This document shows, in pieces, positions 41,079-53,520 of a stretch of DNA of 64,000 nucleotides (position 1 is the first letter of the stretch; each line of letters opens with the position of its first letter). Location: the NCBI GenBank assembly GCA_036873135.1, contig JAPTYO010000001.1, positions 54,506,624-54,570,623 of the forward strand, written 5' to 3'. The notes under the pieces are model-generated. The model saw nothing but the letters and a program-made list of their open reading frames with translations. It had not been told where the DNA came from and searched no databases. The translations under genes were made by a program, and so were the position numbers. Source of the DNA: Clarkia xantiana subsp. parviflora (Eukaryota > Streptophyta > Magnoliopsida > Myrtales > Onagraceae).

Positions 41079-42404
41079 CTACAACTTCTTCTTCTTTGTC
41101 TTCTTGATTTCCTCGACTACTTTAACAATCGAACTATCCTTCTTTTTTATTTTCTTCTTCTCCTTCTCGATGCCGAGCTCATCACTTCCCTTAACAGATG
41201 AAATATCCTTCTTTTTAGTTTTCTTCTTCTCCTTCTCGTTGCCGAGCTCCTCACTTCCTTTAACAGATGAACTATCCTCCTCCTTCTTCTTAGCACTATC
41301 AGATTTCTTCAACTTCTTGGATACCACACTCTTCTCTTCTTCCTCACTACTTCCTTTCTTCAACTTAGAAGATTTCTTCACCTTCTTATTCAACTCTGCA
41401 ACTGCTTCCTCCTCAGCACTACCCTTCTTTCTCTTTTTCCCCACAGCAACAGTTTCATAATCCCCAACAGCTTCATCAGTGGCATTATTATCCGAATCAT
41501 CATCTAGAGTTTCATCCAAATCAGCATCCATATACTTAACTTCATGAATCCTCCCCTTCTTAGGACCCTTCTTCTTCTTCACAGCACTAACCTCATCCTT
41601 AACCACTACCTTCTCCTTCAATTCCTTCAACTCCTTCTCTTCAATGTCTCTCAATCCCTCAATCTTCAACTTAACATCAGGCACTGTCTGGTAAATCGGC
41701 AAAGCCAAGCTCTCCAGCATCTTTACATGAAATGACCTCACATTCCCCCACTTTCTCGGCACAACATCAGCGATTCCCTTAATCGCAGCAACCACATTCT
41801 CCGCGATTTCTCTCTCCCCACTCGAAACCCTAGCTACCCTCACAACACTACAAGTGCCAGTCCCTAGAAACAACAGAGCAGAGCCATAAACCCTCTCAAT
41901 CTGCTCCTTCCAGTTATTATGCGTCAGATCGACTCCAACTGGAATCTTCTTCTTCTTGAAGAACTGCTTCCCCAAAACCTTCGGCAGCACAGGTAAAACC
42001 CTCTTATCAGCCAGAAACATATCATAGGAGTCACAAAGCTTCCTCTTCGACTCAAAAGCCTTGTAATCGGTCCTCAGCTTGGACAGCTTCATCACCTTCG
42101 AGACCTGAATGCCCTCCGCCTTGATCTTCTCCAGCGCGGCAGCTTTGGTGAGCTTCGATGTGGGCCGGTCATCGATGATCAAGCAAGTTTCCGCCACTTC
42201 GGGATCGATTAGGGCGTGCGGAATGGGGATTTTGAACGGATTAGTGCGGCCTTGTGGGATCTTTTTCAGCGTCACTATGAGGTAGAAGAACTCGTCTTGC
42301 TCGAGAAGCTGAGGTTTTACTGTCTTGTCTTTCAAGGATTTCCATTTGAACAGAGCGTGGACGGCTCTTTCCACGATATCGGCGCTCACGGTGGTGGAAG
42401 CCAT
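41079..42404 (-). CDS. Ribosomal protein L1-domain (RSL1D1/Utp30-like) nucleolar protein
   Basis: A single exon of 441 codons plus stop, starting at ATG 42404-42402 (MASTTVSADIVERAVHAL). Residues about 10-230 form an L1p/L10e fold: FYLIVTLKKIP, CLIIDDRP, YDMFLADKRVLPVLPK, GKQFFKKKKIPVGV, and later GTCSVVRVARVS and IPRKWG-like VPRKWGNVRSFHVK. An acidic patch (DADLDETLDDDSDNN) and a lysine-rich tail with two to three repeats of SSVKGSxELGxEKEKKK follow, ending IKKTKKKKL. Such proteins are nucleolar ribosome-biogenesis factors, not structural ribosomal proteins; the basic tail fits nucleolar targeting and rRNA binding. In-frame sequence continues upstream to about 42506, but the conserved start is the ATG at 42404. 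Its tail was copied into unit A. Confidence 0.88.
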   Translation of the reverse strand: MASTTVSADIVERAVHALFKWKSLKDKTVKPQLLEQDEFFYLIVTLKKIPQGRTNPFKIPIPHALIDPEVAETCLIIDDRPTSKLTKAAALEKIKAEGIQVSKVMKLSKLRTDYKAFESKRKLCDSYDMFLADKRVLPVLPKVLGKQFFKKKKIPVGVDLTHNNWKEQIERVYGSALLFLGTGTCSVVRVARVSSGEREIAENVVAAIKGIADVVPRKWGNVRSFHVKMLESLALPIYQTVPDVKLKIEGLRDIEEKELKELKEKVVVKDEVSAVKKKKGPKKGRIHEVKYMDADLDETLDDDSDNNATDEAVGDYETVAVGKKRKKGSAEEEAVAELNKKVKKSSKLKKGSSEEEEKSVVSKKLKKSDSAKKKEEDSSSVKGSEELGNEKEKKKTKKKDISSVKGSDELGIEKEKKKIKKKDSSIVKVVEEIKKTKKKKL

Positions 42405-45400
42405 GGACGACGGCAGATGGGGCTCTAGGGTTTTAGAAACAGCTCCAAAATGTGAGTTAAACCCTATGATTTCGGACTTATAAGATTGGGAAGGCCGAAG
42501 GCACATAGGATAGGAGCCTTTCCACCGTTAAGATTTGATTGCATAAATCTGAGCCGTTAAGTGGAATGTACGGAGCAAATACCGAAATTTACATTTACAT
42601 CCTTGACTTTTAAGAGGTGTAAAGTTGCACTTTAGTTCTTTTAGATGACTTATTTACCCCTATACTTTTATCTATATATATAAGTGATTACACTTTGTAG
42701 TTTGTTATAAATCTAGTAAGGACACTAAGTATCACAAAATCACACTAACTCCAACTAACAAAGTGTTGGAAATAAGTATCCTTGATGGAAGGTTAATCTA
42801 ACATTGCACTCTTATACGAGATACATTAAGGGGACGTTTGGATGGACGTAATGTGAGATTACTTGAAATGTGAGATTATAAGTAATGCGAGTTGCGTAAC
42901 GTAATATCATATTACAGTGTTTGGTTGTGCTGTAAATCATTTTTAAATATTATTAGGAGATGATAAGCAACTTGCCCCTATGGAATTTTAAATTACACTT
43001 TAATTCATTTTTAAAGTTGATAAAATTCAATTTTGTCACCCTAAATTTATAGATATATAATATAGATATTAATTTGGTTAATCTGGAAGTGATTATCGAC
43101 TTAATCCTTACGACATATGATTTTATGGTAACTTGAATCGTAGAATCGTTTTACTTAACTACGTTCGTAGAATCATAAGAGCCTAATATCGGGATCATGA
43201 TCCTCTTAGATCCTACAAGATTGAGATTCTATAAAGGGTCATGATCGTTTTAATTTATTAGAATTGTAAAATCATAAAATCGTAAGGTTCTAATATCCGA
43301 ATCGGGCTCCTAACATCCTAACAACCTGACGTTCATGTATATAGCGATTTATTAGTTGATCAAAGTTTAAATAGAAGAGATTTATTAAAGAAAATAACAA
43401 TTCTAAAGGCCCAATGATTATTTGTCTTAGGCCCATGTTTTCGGAATCGAGCTACCCAAAGTTTTTTTTTTTTAAAAAAAAAAAATTGCTACGGTTCGTT
43501 GACTGCAGTCCACTTGTCCAATAACTCCCGACAAATGACGTGGTGTCATACGATTCGTCTCGTGCTTCCCATGTCGTGCACCTCACTTCACATAAGCCTA
43601 TCCTAGTCCCACACTGCTTCAAACAAAAACTGTACGTCATCTTCACCTAGATTATGTTCCACTGTCCTCACCCTCACTACATTCTCCTACATCTCAATTT
43701 ATATATCTAAATATAAGACAAAAACAGAATATGTACATCCATCTAATCTAAATATAAAAATAAAACCTCCCATTTTATTATTGTTTTTATCCAATTATTA
43801 TTATTATTATTTTCGGTGGGTGTAGTCCTAGGATCATAACTAGGACGGTACACGTTACGTGTTTGTTCTACACTTAAGACTTCATACGTACTGATCGTAT
43901 CAGTTAGCAAAATATTTTATCAAGTCATTTATAATAAATAAAATACTGATTATGAATATTTTTTTCATTCTCAGAATCTCGACGAAATTTGAATGTCTAA
44001 CTAAAAGTGGTGATTCATTACACAATATTACATGATATTGCAGAATTATTATTGTTTCTTTTAGATATTTGTTATATCAAATGAGATGCATTGAACAAGG
44101 ATGTTGGATATGAATATGGTCAAGATATGTGCTATTATTCAGTAAAAAGAAAATTGACACTAGCTAGAAAACATTACCTATTTATCAATATATATTCTAT
44201 CTAAATATATAAACGAAAGCTTCCATTTTTTTATTGTTTCTATTTTTCCGGCCGAATTATTGTTTATTATATTGTAAAATTGAAAACTTGGATTTTGGAT
44301 ATGTTCAAGATACGTGCTATATACAATAAAAAAAAATGACACTCGTGATTCAATATAGACCGAAAGGAAACTAGCTAGAAAACATTATTTATCAATTTAT
44401 TCTTAAATTTTCACCTTCTTTTACAGGTAGGTTATGCATATTTATATTCTATTAATTTATTATACATATATCATATTATTTTAATATTTTTACCTTATAT
44501 ATATATATATTTTTTGTTTCTATTTATTATATATGCTTTTTTTTTTGTAATAAAATAATATTTTAGCGAAATACACAATAATCTCGTACAAATTCCAAAT
44601 GTGTACGAATTACGATAGAGATTGCGTATACCTTCAATGAGAGTAAACATTTTTCTTTCTTTTATGTATTTTGGCTGCAACGAGAGAAAACACGATGGAT
44701 TTATTAGAGATTCGAATCCGTCAAATAATAAAATAAAATAAATACGATGTTTGCTTGTCTAATTATATTGGTTTTTCCCGTATTTGTTTATTATTGTTAT
44801 TTATATATTTATTATCATTATTTTAATATTTTATGATTTTATTACGTCAATAAATCGAAGCAGACAAGTTGGGTTCACGGCAGGCAAGAGAATTCGTGTC
44901 AACGGACTCCAAACATCATTCAAATACAATTATTAGTGTTCAGAATATTTTCTTTTTGTCATTATTTTTGTGGGATAGGTAAATACTAAATAACAAGGAT
45001 TTTATTTTTAATTAGTCAATTATATATTGGTCTCCTAAGACATATTGCAGATTCGATATTTAAGTGCTAATATAATATATTTTATTATATATATATATAT
45101 TACATTAAAAATCAAATTAAATAATATTATAAGTCATGGGTTTGAACTACAGGATTTTTAATACACAAGTTATTTTGAACTAGTTCGTTATTTCAAAAGG
45201 TCGAGTTTGAATATTGACATGGATACCCATTTATCGATATATATATATATATATAATTATTTATTACATAAAAAATTAAAATTCACGCAAAAAAAAAAAA
45301 AACCGTTGAATAAATTGACACACCTAGAATATATACCACAGCTTTATATGCATTACTAATTACTATTACATATGGTCATTAATATTATTTTGCGAATCGT

Positions 45401-46050
45401 AATGTGTTTGAAATTTATTATTGTTATTAATAGAGTCAAAATTCAAATTATTATTATTATTGATAAATAGTCAAAATTCAAGTTTTGTTTTTGTTTTTTT
45501 TGGCGAGAGTCAAGTTCAAAGTTAAAGTTGCTGTATGTACTTTATTGATACAATTACATCATGCTATTAGAATTGAACTATCGAATCTAGGATTGCATAC
45601 TTGAGGAATATTTATAATGTAAAATAATATATAATATGATGTCATAATGACGTACAATATCAGTGATATTTTTATTTAGATATAGATAAAGGATAATTAT
45701 GTGTAATTAATTAATTTATCCACCTGTGTGTACATTTCACTTTCCCTCTCCGCGTTATCTTAATTTCAATTTCATAGGCTATATTTGGTATTAGTATAAT
45801 CATGTATTACTTATCTATTTAGATAAATTTATATATATATACACTATATTATTATTTTTAATTAAATAATTTTATGGCGAAAAATAGTATTTTTTTTAAG
45901 TGATATTTCAATTTTGCATCTCAATTTTTTTTTTTTTTTTATAGAAAGAACTTGAATTTTGTTGGCCAAAAAAATTAAAAGAATTTGATTTTTTAAAAAG
46001 ATCCCAATATTTTTTTTGGAGTTGCCAAAAAATTATAAATTTTTATTGGA
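42405..46050. other. Long AT-rich spacer upstream of the L1-domain and Mei2-like genes
   Basis: No gene is recognised in about 3.6 kb. At 42837 'ggggacgtttggatggacgt' with 'cagtgtttggttgtgctgta' further on resembles the left part of a hAT-type MITE, without a clear right end. A T/A palindrome (about 43463-43486) and TA microsatellites (44505-44515, 45085-45100, 45238-45256) are present. The first 200 bases hold the bidirectional edge of the L1-domain promoter. Confidence 0.35.
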
Positions 46051-46275
46051 AGAAATCTGGAAACAAATATTTGTTCGTCCTCCCTCCCTCTCCAATCATT
46101 TTCTCTGCAACTCCATATTTTCTCTCTCTAAAAAGCATCCACTTCCTCTGCTTCTTCACCATCTTCACCTCTCCATCAAATTCAATCCCCTATCGAATCT
46201 CTATATATCGTGTCTAGTTTCGCGGCGAGACTGAAGGAAGTAGAGGAGTAGAAGAAATCACTAGCCCTCCTTCTA

Positions 46276-46280
<5 letters not shown>

Positions 46281-46306
<26 letters not shown>
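46281..46306 (+). repeat. (CT)13 microsatellite in the Mei2-like leader
   Basis: Thirteen CT dinucleotides lie in the pyrimidine-rich leader upstream of the first leader donor at 46410. CT repeats in 5' leaders are common in plants and variable in length. Confidence 0.9.
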
Positions 46307-47323
46307 TCGAATAAAGCTGCAAACTTGGGTCCAATCTGCCACAAAAAAAATACCGAAACGGAGTCGTTTTAACTGCCGCCATCTTTCTGCTAACGATCTT
46401 CTTGTAAAGGTAATGTCTTGTATTACTATCTCCATTATTGATTGTGTTAAGCTTCAATTATTGGAGGTGGAGCTCACTCTTTATTGTCTACAGTGTTGGT
46501 GGGTGGTATCGATACGGTTTGTTGTTTTCTGTTTCTTGGAATTGATACTCTTTATCTTGTCGGCGATCATCGAGTAAAAATGGGTTTTTTTATTCGTGGG
46601 TTCTTTACTGATATTCTCAAAGAGGCTACTAATGTCGTGGATATGCTATTATTTGAACTTTTTCTGGTCAAAGGGCTCTTATGATAATCCTGAACAGTGA
46701 GTTTCGTGTAATTCCTTGTTTTGATTGGTGATTTTGATTCAAAAACATCGCATGGGTCATTGATTGGCTTCTTTTTTATTGGGTATATGGAGAAACATTT
46801 TGCTGCTGACAAGGAAAAAGTAAAACACTGTATGCTCTTAATTCTTATCCTTCTACTGTGTACTTCATTGCAAAGGATATGCATTTTTTGTTCTTGGTGA
46901 TGGAAGATAGTTTGCATCTGAGGCAAGATGTTTTGATAGATGAAGGTTCAAAGGTGTTGTTTTGATAGCTGAAGGTTCAATTTTTTTTTGTTTTTTTCAA
47001 GAATTGATGGTAGATCAACTATAAGATAGTCAACAGGTGGGATGAAATCCTTTTGTTTCTCACTAGTTATGATATTATTGCCTTGTCAATATGATTTGTA
47101 TCCACCATATCTTGGTTTGATGCTTCCACAGCGAGCACTCGTAAAATTACTAGAGGTAAGTTGATTAGATTATACGTAGGTACCTCTGTTAAGCGTTGAC
47201 AGAATTCTCTATTGTTCATCTTTGATTGACTTCTCTATTGATGTTAGGGACTTCATAGCTGTGAATCTAGAATCCTTAATATGTTTCTTCAGTGTTAGAC
47301 CTTTTTTTTCATTCTGCAGTTAA

Positions 47324-50300
47324 ATGGAGCAACGAAGAAAAGATTGGGCATCCATCTTCTCTCAAGGTGCGTATATTTCTTCCACCGATGATTGAAAAAA
47401 TGAAAAGCAAAACTTCTATGCTTGTGCAATGACATGTCTACTTTAGACTTTTTCTATAAGTTTTCTTGCCTATCTTCTTAGTGCCTTCACCACAGGAACT
47501 GTAGAATCACAAAGTGTCGAAACTGCAGTTTCTCTGTACATTTAAGGTGGAAATTCTTGTTTATGAACTATAGATTGTGGTTTAGTGGACTTAGTAGCTC
47601 CACGTGAAACCCAGAAACTTATCACAATATCTAAGATTTGTTATTGGGTGACAATGTAGCTGGACTAAATCATTGTTTGCTATAGTGTGTTGTGTTGGGG
47701 GTTGATCAAAATCTATTATTGCAAATGATAAATTATTTTTTGTCTTTTTTCCTCATGTAGGTCCCTCCAAGGATCCACCAATTGATGTTTCTGCAAAAGC
47801 AAGGAGTAGTGCGTGGGGCATTTCTCATGGTGTCACTGCATATGATGGATCTAATGATACTAGCTTGTTCTCAAGTTCATTACCTGTCCTTCCACATGAA
47901 AAATGTATGTCAAGTGTTATTATAATGATTAGATCATATCTGTTCATATTTGCAATAACAATTTTTAAGAATCCTTTGTGTCGATTTGCAGTGAATTTTT
48001 CTGAGAGTCTTCAGAGCATTCGATCAATTGATGATGGTGTGGCAAAGGGAATTGGTGGGGACCCACTTGAGGATATTGACTCAACAGAAGTTGGAATCTT
48101 TCTACCCGATGAAGATGAGCTTTTGACGGGGATGATGGATGATCTTGACCTAGCTCGATTACCAAGTCAAATGGACGAACTTGAAGAATATGATATTTTC
48201 GGCAATGGAGGTGGAATGGAATTAGAATTTGATCCACAGGAGAGCTTAAGAATTGGAATTCCACAGCTAAGCATATCAGATGGTATTTCTGTTAATGGTA
48301 TCAGTCCTTATGCTTTTGCAAATGGTGCTGCAGCAGTGGCTGGGGAACATCCTTATGGAGAGCATCCTTCAAGGACTCTATTTGTGCGAAACATCAACAG
48401 TAATGTTGAGGACTCTGAATTGAAGTCTCTTTTTGAGGTAATTCTGTATAGGCCTGTCTGTTATTATCTTTTTTTTTATTGCTGAAGCTTCACGGAATTT
48501 CTAAATATGAAGAGATAACCTGGTCGAAAGGAAATGGTCTGATGAGAGAAACTATAAATGTGTTCTTGGTTTTGTAATTGACTGGAAAAGGCATAACCTT
48601 TTCTATGATACAAGTTTCAGAGATAATACCTCATGGCTTCTATTGCATTTTGACTTCTGGGTTTTGTGTTTGACTGAAAAACGCATCACCTTTTCTATGA
48701 TATGTCTTGCAAAGATAACTCTCTGTAGCTTCTATTGCATTTTGAATTCTGGGTTTGGTATCTGACAGAAAAAGGCATCACTGTTTCTATGATGGAGTCT
48801 TTTCTTTAGTTTGGGTGCATTTTCATCTAATGGATTCTTTCTTTCTTTGTTTTATTCTTGTAGCAATATGGAGATATTAGAACCTTATATACTGCTTGCA
48901 AGCATAGAGGATTCGTCATGATATCGTACTATGATATCCGTGATGCTCGAACTGCAATGCGTGCTTTACAAAACAAACCTTTGAGAAGAAGAAAACTTGA
49001 CATTCATTTCTCGATTCCAAAGGTATACCAAAATCTAATCTTTACCCAATTAACTCCATGCAATTACACACTGTTAACTCCATCTGTACCTTACACTTTT
49101 TGGTTTTTTTGTTATATGCAGGATAATCCGTCAGAGAAGGATGTTAATCAAGGAACTCTTGTGGTTTTTAACTTGGATGCATCAGTTTCAAATGAAGAAC
49201 TTCGTCTGATATTTGGGGGATACGGGGAGGTCAAGGAGGTACTCATTATTCTACATTTTACCTGTATCTGATTTATTTTATTGTTTGAAGTTCGACATTG
49301 TCTTGATCATGTTTCAATGATATGCAGATAAGGGAAACACCGCACAAGAAGCACCATAAATTCATAGAATTTTATGATGTGAGAGCTGCAGATGCAGCTC
49401 TTAGAGCATTAAATAGGAGTGATATAGCTGGGAAGCGCATAAAAGTTGAACCTAGCCGCCCTGGTGGTGCTCGTAGAAAGTAAGTATTGAACCCTATATC
49501 TTCCTCAAACTGTTTATTGTGCAATTCTTTGGGAACAAAAACATTTTCCAAAGCCAAATGGATGCTAAAGATGAGATTAGAACTGAAATTATGCAATAAG
49601 TGTATTCTAGACACTGAATTTCTGTTCAAGATTTTAACTTTATGCCTTTGTTCGCTTTATTTAGCTTGATGCAACAATTAAACCAAGAGCTAGAACAAGA
49701 GGAAGCAAGATCTTTCAGGCACCAAGTTGGTTCACCAATGACTAACTCTCCTCCAGGTAAAAAAGTCTTGCCCATATTACTCATGCTCTGGTATTAAAAA
49801 AATTGAAAATTTTACAGTAATAAATTCTGGAACTTGTTTTGATAGGTCCTTGGGCACAGTTTGGAAGCCCAGCTGAGCAGAACCATTTGTATGCTTTCAG
49901 CAAATCCCCTGTTCTTGGCTCACTTAGCCCCGTCACCACTAGCCATTTATCAGGTCTAGCTTCGATTCTTCCACCTCACATATCTGGATCCCCCAAGATT
50001 TCACCAATTGGGAAAGACCCGGGAAGATATAACAATCCGAGTCCAACAACAGGATTCACATACCCGAGTTCTCACTCTTTATCCGAGCTAAACTTGAGTG
50101 CAAGTCCGAGGCCTATATCTTCGTTAGGTGAATCAAGCTCAGTCTCTTCAGGCATTGCAACTTTGTCTGGGCCCCAGTTTCTTTGGGGCAGCCCCCCTTC
50201 TTATTCAGAACATGCCACTTCTTCTGCATGGCCAACATCATCAGCAAGGCCCTTAACTAGTGCACAGGGAAGACAAGGTTTTCCTTATGCTACTAGGCAA

Positions 50301-52370
50301 GGTTCTTTGCTCAGTTCCCAACAGCCTCACCATGTGGGCTCCGCTCCTTCTGGGGTTCCTTTGGATCGACGCTTTGGTTTCTTTCCTGAGTCACCGGAAT
50401 CATCGTTCATGAGCTCAGCTGCATTAGGTGGGTCCGGTTTGAATCGAAACATGGGAAATTACATGATGGGTATGGGTGGTCAAATGAGCCCAAGCATGGG
50501 TCCAACTGGAAACATGGAAAACGGGTCTCCGAATTTCAGAATGATGCAAATCCCGAGACATGGTCCCATGATGCTTGGAAATGGGTCTTTTCCTGGGATA
50601 GGGCCAGCTGGGTTTGATGCATTGGGTCGGACTCGGCGTGTTGATGCAAGTGGGGCCCAGATTGACAGTAAGAAGCAGTATCAGCTTGATTTGGAGAAGA
50701 TTATGAATGGGGATGACACTAGGACAACTCTGATGATTAAAAACATCCCGAACAAGTAAGTGAAAAAATCGCAGTTGTGGTCAATAATGTAACTTTTGTG
50801 TTGTGTATGTATTTACTTCAAGTTTTCGGTTTGCTGTTAGGTATACTTCGAAGATGCTGCTTGCTGCAATAGATGAAAACCACCGTGGCACTTACGACTT
50901 CCTCTATCTGCCAATTGATTTCAAGGTAATTTATGAAGAATCTTTTGGACTGTGCTTTGTCAATATTTACATGAGTAACAATGTTTTTTGACAGTTCGGT
51001 TGTTGCATGTAATTGCAGAACAAATGCAATGTTGGTTATGCTTTCATCAATATGGTTTCTTCATCCCACATTGTTTCTTTCTTTAAGGTAACACTTCCTT
51101 TTCTAAATTCTGTTAAGAAGATTTGTGGGTTTAGAGTTGGGATTCTCATGAAAGTTGAATTCTTTGCGCTGCAGACATTTAACGGAAAAAAGTGGGAAAA
51201 GTTCAACAGTGAAAAAGTTGCTTCATTGGCATATGCGCGAATTCAGGGCAAAGCTGCACTTGTGACTCACTTTCAGAATTCAAGTTTGATGAATGAAGAT
51301 AAGAGGTGCCGACCAATTGTCTTTCACTCAGAGGGCCAGGAGCTTACTGAACAGGTACTAAATATGGTGTTTAAGGTAGCTTGCATTGACATTCATATAT
51401 TACTAGCTAAACTTTTAGAGTATGGGCATTCTGCTAGCTGAGCTTTTCCTAAGAAGATGCTAATTAGGTCTCATGTTTGAGTGCATATGCACTTTTCCAT
51501 CCGTAATGAACCGGGAATTAGATAGAGCTAGCAAATTATTAGTTTGTTTTAGTCCAGCTTGTAAATTGTTCGGTAAAAGAAGAAGCTTTAGGTGGTAAAA
51601 TTATCCATACCTCAAAATTTTAGCTGGCAAATTGCTATTTAACCCTTGTTCATATCCCTTCTTCTAACCCAGTTAAAAGAAAAATACTAACTCTTTGCTT
51701 TAGTTTACTTTGGCTATGGATAACTCTTCAAATTTATATATATGTATACAATGTGAAGTTTGGAGTGGAACTTAATGAGAAAGTACTCACTGATTAGTTA
51801 TAATTTATGGGTTAAAAACCTAAAAGCGTATCAACTATAGTTCATGTTACAATCTATGTACCAACTATCAGATTTGTTGCTTTACACTTTTTCAACTGAT
51901 GGCGTTAAAATTAGCTTTGTAAGCAACAATAACATATTGTTTTCCAATTTTCGGAAGTATTAGATTTATTGCTCATGGTTTATGCTTATTTGGTGCTTAA
52001 AACACCTGTTTTTGTTTCGTAAGTTTTAAGAGAAAAAAGTGGAAATCAACTAATCCGATAGTTGAGACACCAAGTATCAAAAATTTAAAATCTGGGACAA
52101 CGATTAGCAACATGACATATAGTTGATACTGTTTTTAGGTTGTTGACCCTTTTTTTTTTCTTGAAAACGTTTTTTTTTCTTCCAATTTCTCAGCAAGTTG
52201 TAGAAGTTCATTCAAATTAAGCAGAGTTTGTTGCTTCTATTTGAATTTTTCTGTCTCTATTCCTTTAGGAATACTTGCTCTCTGGGAATTTGAACATCTG
52301 CATTCGTCAAGCTGATGGTTCATACTCGGGCGACTCACTAGACAGCCCAACAGACACTTTCGATGATTGA
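47324..52370 (+). CDS. AML2: Mei2-like RNA-binding protein (AML type)
   Basis: Twelve coding exons (47324-47366, 47761-47904, 47992-48437, 48864-49022, 49122-49238, 49328-49479, 49665-49756, 49846-50755, 50841-50925, 51019-51087, 51175-51354, 52269-52370) join to 832 codons plus stop. RRM1 starts near residue 190 (RTLFVRNINSNVEDSELK), RRM2 near 276 (GTLVVFNLDASVSNEELR), and the Mei2-specific C-terminal RRM3 near 676 (TTLMIKNIPNKYTSKMLL, then [20 protein letters not shown]). RRM3 is the signature of plant Mei2-like proteins, which act in meiosis and vegetative development. A Ser/Pro/Gly-rich linker (exon 8) joins RRM2 and RRM3. Likely leader exons end at 46409 and span 47132-47155. The symbol follows synteny with Arabidopsis AML2; another AML is possible. 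The last intron carries a family A MITE. Confidence 0.92.
51809..52149. mobile_element. Family A MITE in the last intron of the Mei2-like gene
   Basis: It starts 'gggttaaaaacctaaaagcg' and ends 'ctgtttttaggttgttgaccc'. The interior has 'agatttgttgctttacactt' and its inverted partner 'agtggaaatcaactaatccg'. A more decayed element with 'agctagcaaattattagt' lies just before it at about 51525-51645. Confidence 0.75.
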
Positions 52371-53215
52371 TCAAGGCTCGGAATATGCTAAATACTAATG
52401 GGGGTATATAGCTAAGGTATGCAAGTGTACATAGTTGCAAAGAAAAACCAATCCTTTTCCTCTTTTAAGGAACGGATTCTCGGTTCAATTTAACGAATCA
52501 AGAAATGTAGAGAAAGCAGCAGCAGAAGGGAGCATTTTGTCTAATATTACAACGAGAAGAGACATAACATTTGCTGCCAAGTTCGTGTGTGGTCCGGGTG
52601 TATCTTATGTGATTCGCTCGTAATCTTAATTATTGTTTTGGTTTTATGAGTACATAGTATTATGTGTTTTAAAGATTGTTGTTGGGTTCAGTTCTTGAAA
52701 CTGTGTATTGGAGATGAGGCCCACAGCAAAACTGAAACTTTGAGTCATCTGTTGCTGTTCTGTTATGTTCTGAGCTAAGAAAGAGAGAGGTGGACTTGGT
52801 CCTGTTATGATGGTGATGATAATTTGTACAGCATGTTACAAACAAGTTGAAAATTTCAGACATTGATGCTATATTGTTTTCACTTTTTTTTCATCCTAAA
52901 TTTATGATGTTTCTGCTTTAGACATGGCAAAGATCTCTAGTTTGGTGAAGAACATGTCAAACATTTGTATATATACAGTCTTACAAATATGGTATAGTAG
53001 TTCAGCACATCGTCCCTTAATTAAGAGGTTAGAGGGTCAAATTACGTTGATACTTTGTAAATATAAAAAGGGTCATATTTATAATCAACATTTTAATCCT
53101 TACGGGCTAACCCCATGAGTCTAGGATTGGTAAAGTATTCATAATCGGCATTTTAATAATTAGTGGCTTACGCAATGCGAGCGATGATTATGGTCTAACA
53201 AAAGGTCAGTAATTT
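52371..53215. other. 3' region of the Mei2-like gene and spacer
   Basis: This is the 3' untranslated region and flank, with a moderately GC-balanced stretch to about 52640. From 52980 it is AT-rich with no recognised gene. Confidence 0.35.
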
Positions 53216-53520
53216 TGTTCAGAAGACAAAAATTGAACTAGGAGCAAATATTTTATGTAAATATATTTTAGAGAGGCAAATGCAAGATTTTAAAGAGCTA
53301 AATTGAGAAAAATTGTAATTTTTCTCAATTTTTAGGATTTTAAAAAGCAAATCGAAAAAAATTACAATTTTTAGGATTGAAATTCCTCGCAATTTTTGCT
53401 GATGTAGGTAATTTCAATCCTAAAAATTGTAATTTTTTTCGATTTGCTTTTTAAAATCCTACATTTAACTCCTACGTTTTTTTTTTCCGTTGATTATTTG
53501 TCATAGTTCAATTCTTAAGT
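53216..53520. repeat. Foldback element with a perfect 51-bp hairpin core
   Basis: The core arms at 53334-53384 and 53410-53460 are exact inverted complements over 51 bases, with a 25-base loop. Looser pairing continues outwards ('caaaaattgaactaggagca' near 53226 against 'catagttcaattcttaag' near 53503). Family sequence also appears unpaired at 13690-13760. No protein is encoded. Confidence 0.9.

Larger units (their letters stand above)
36609..41457. repeat. Tandem duplication, unit B (4,849 bp)
   Basis: Unit B begins 'attaatgggtggctctaaat', the same first bases as unit A, and runs through PGPP1 copy B to the point in the L1-domain gene where unit A was cut. Beyond 41457 the L1-domain gene continues uniquely. 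Length differences come from unit-specific insertions (540 bp in A at 34541; about 330 bp in B at 39611; about 80 bp in B near 37946). Confidence 0.95.

Noticed and set aside
42837..43330. A second hAT-type MITE upstream of the L1-domain gene
   Set aside because: The left-end motif 'gggacgtttgga' is suggestive, but no inverted right end or target duplication was found.
46182..46457. A minus-strand protein at 46182-46457
   Set aside because: It is the reverse of a CT microsatellite in the Mei2-like leader, giving an artificial Arg-Glu repeat.
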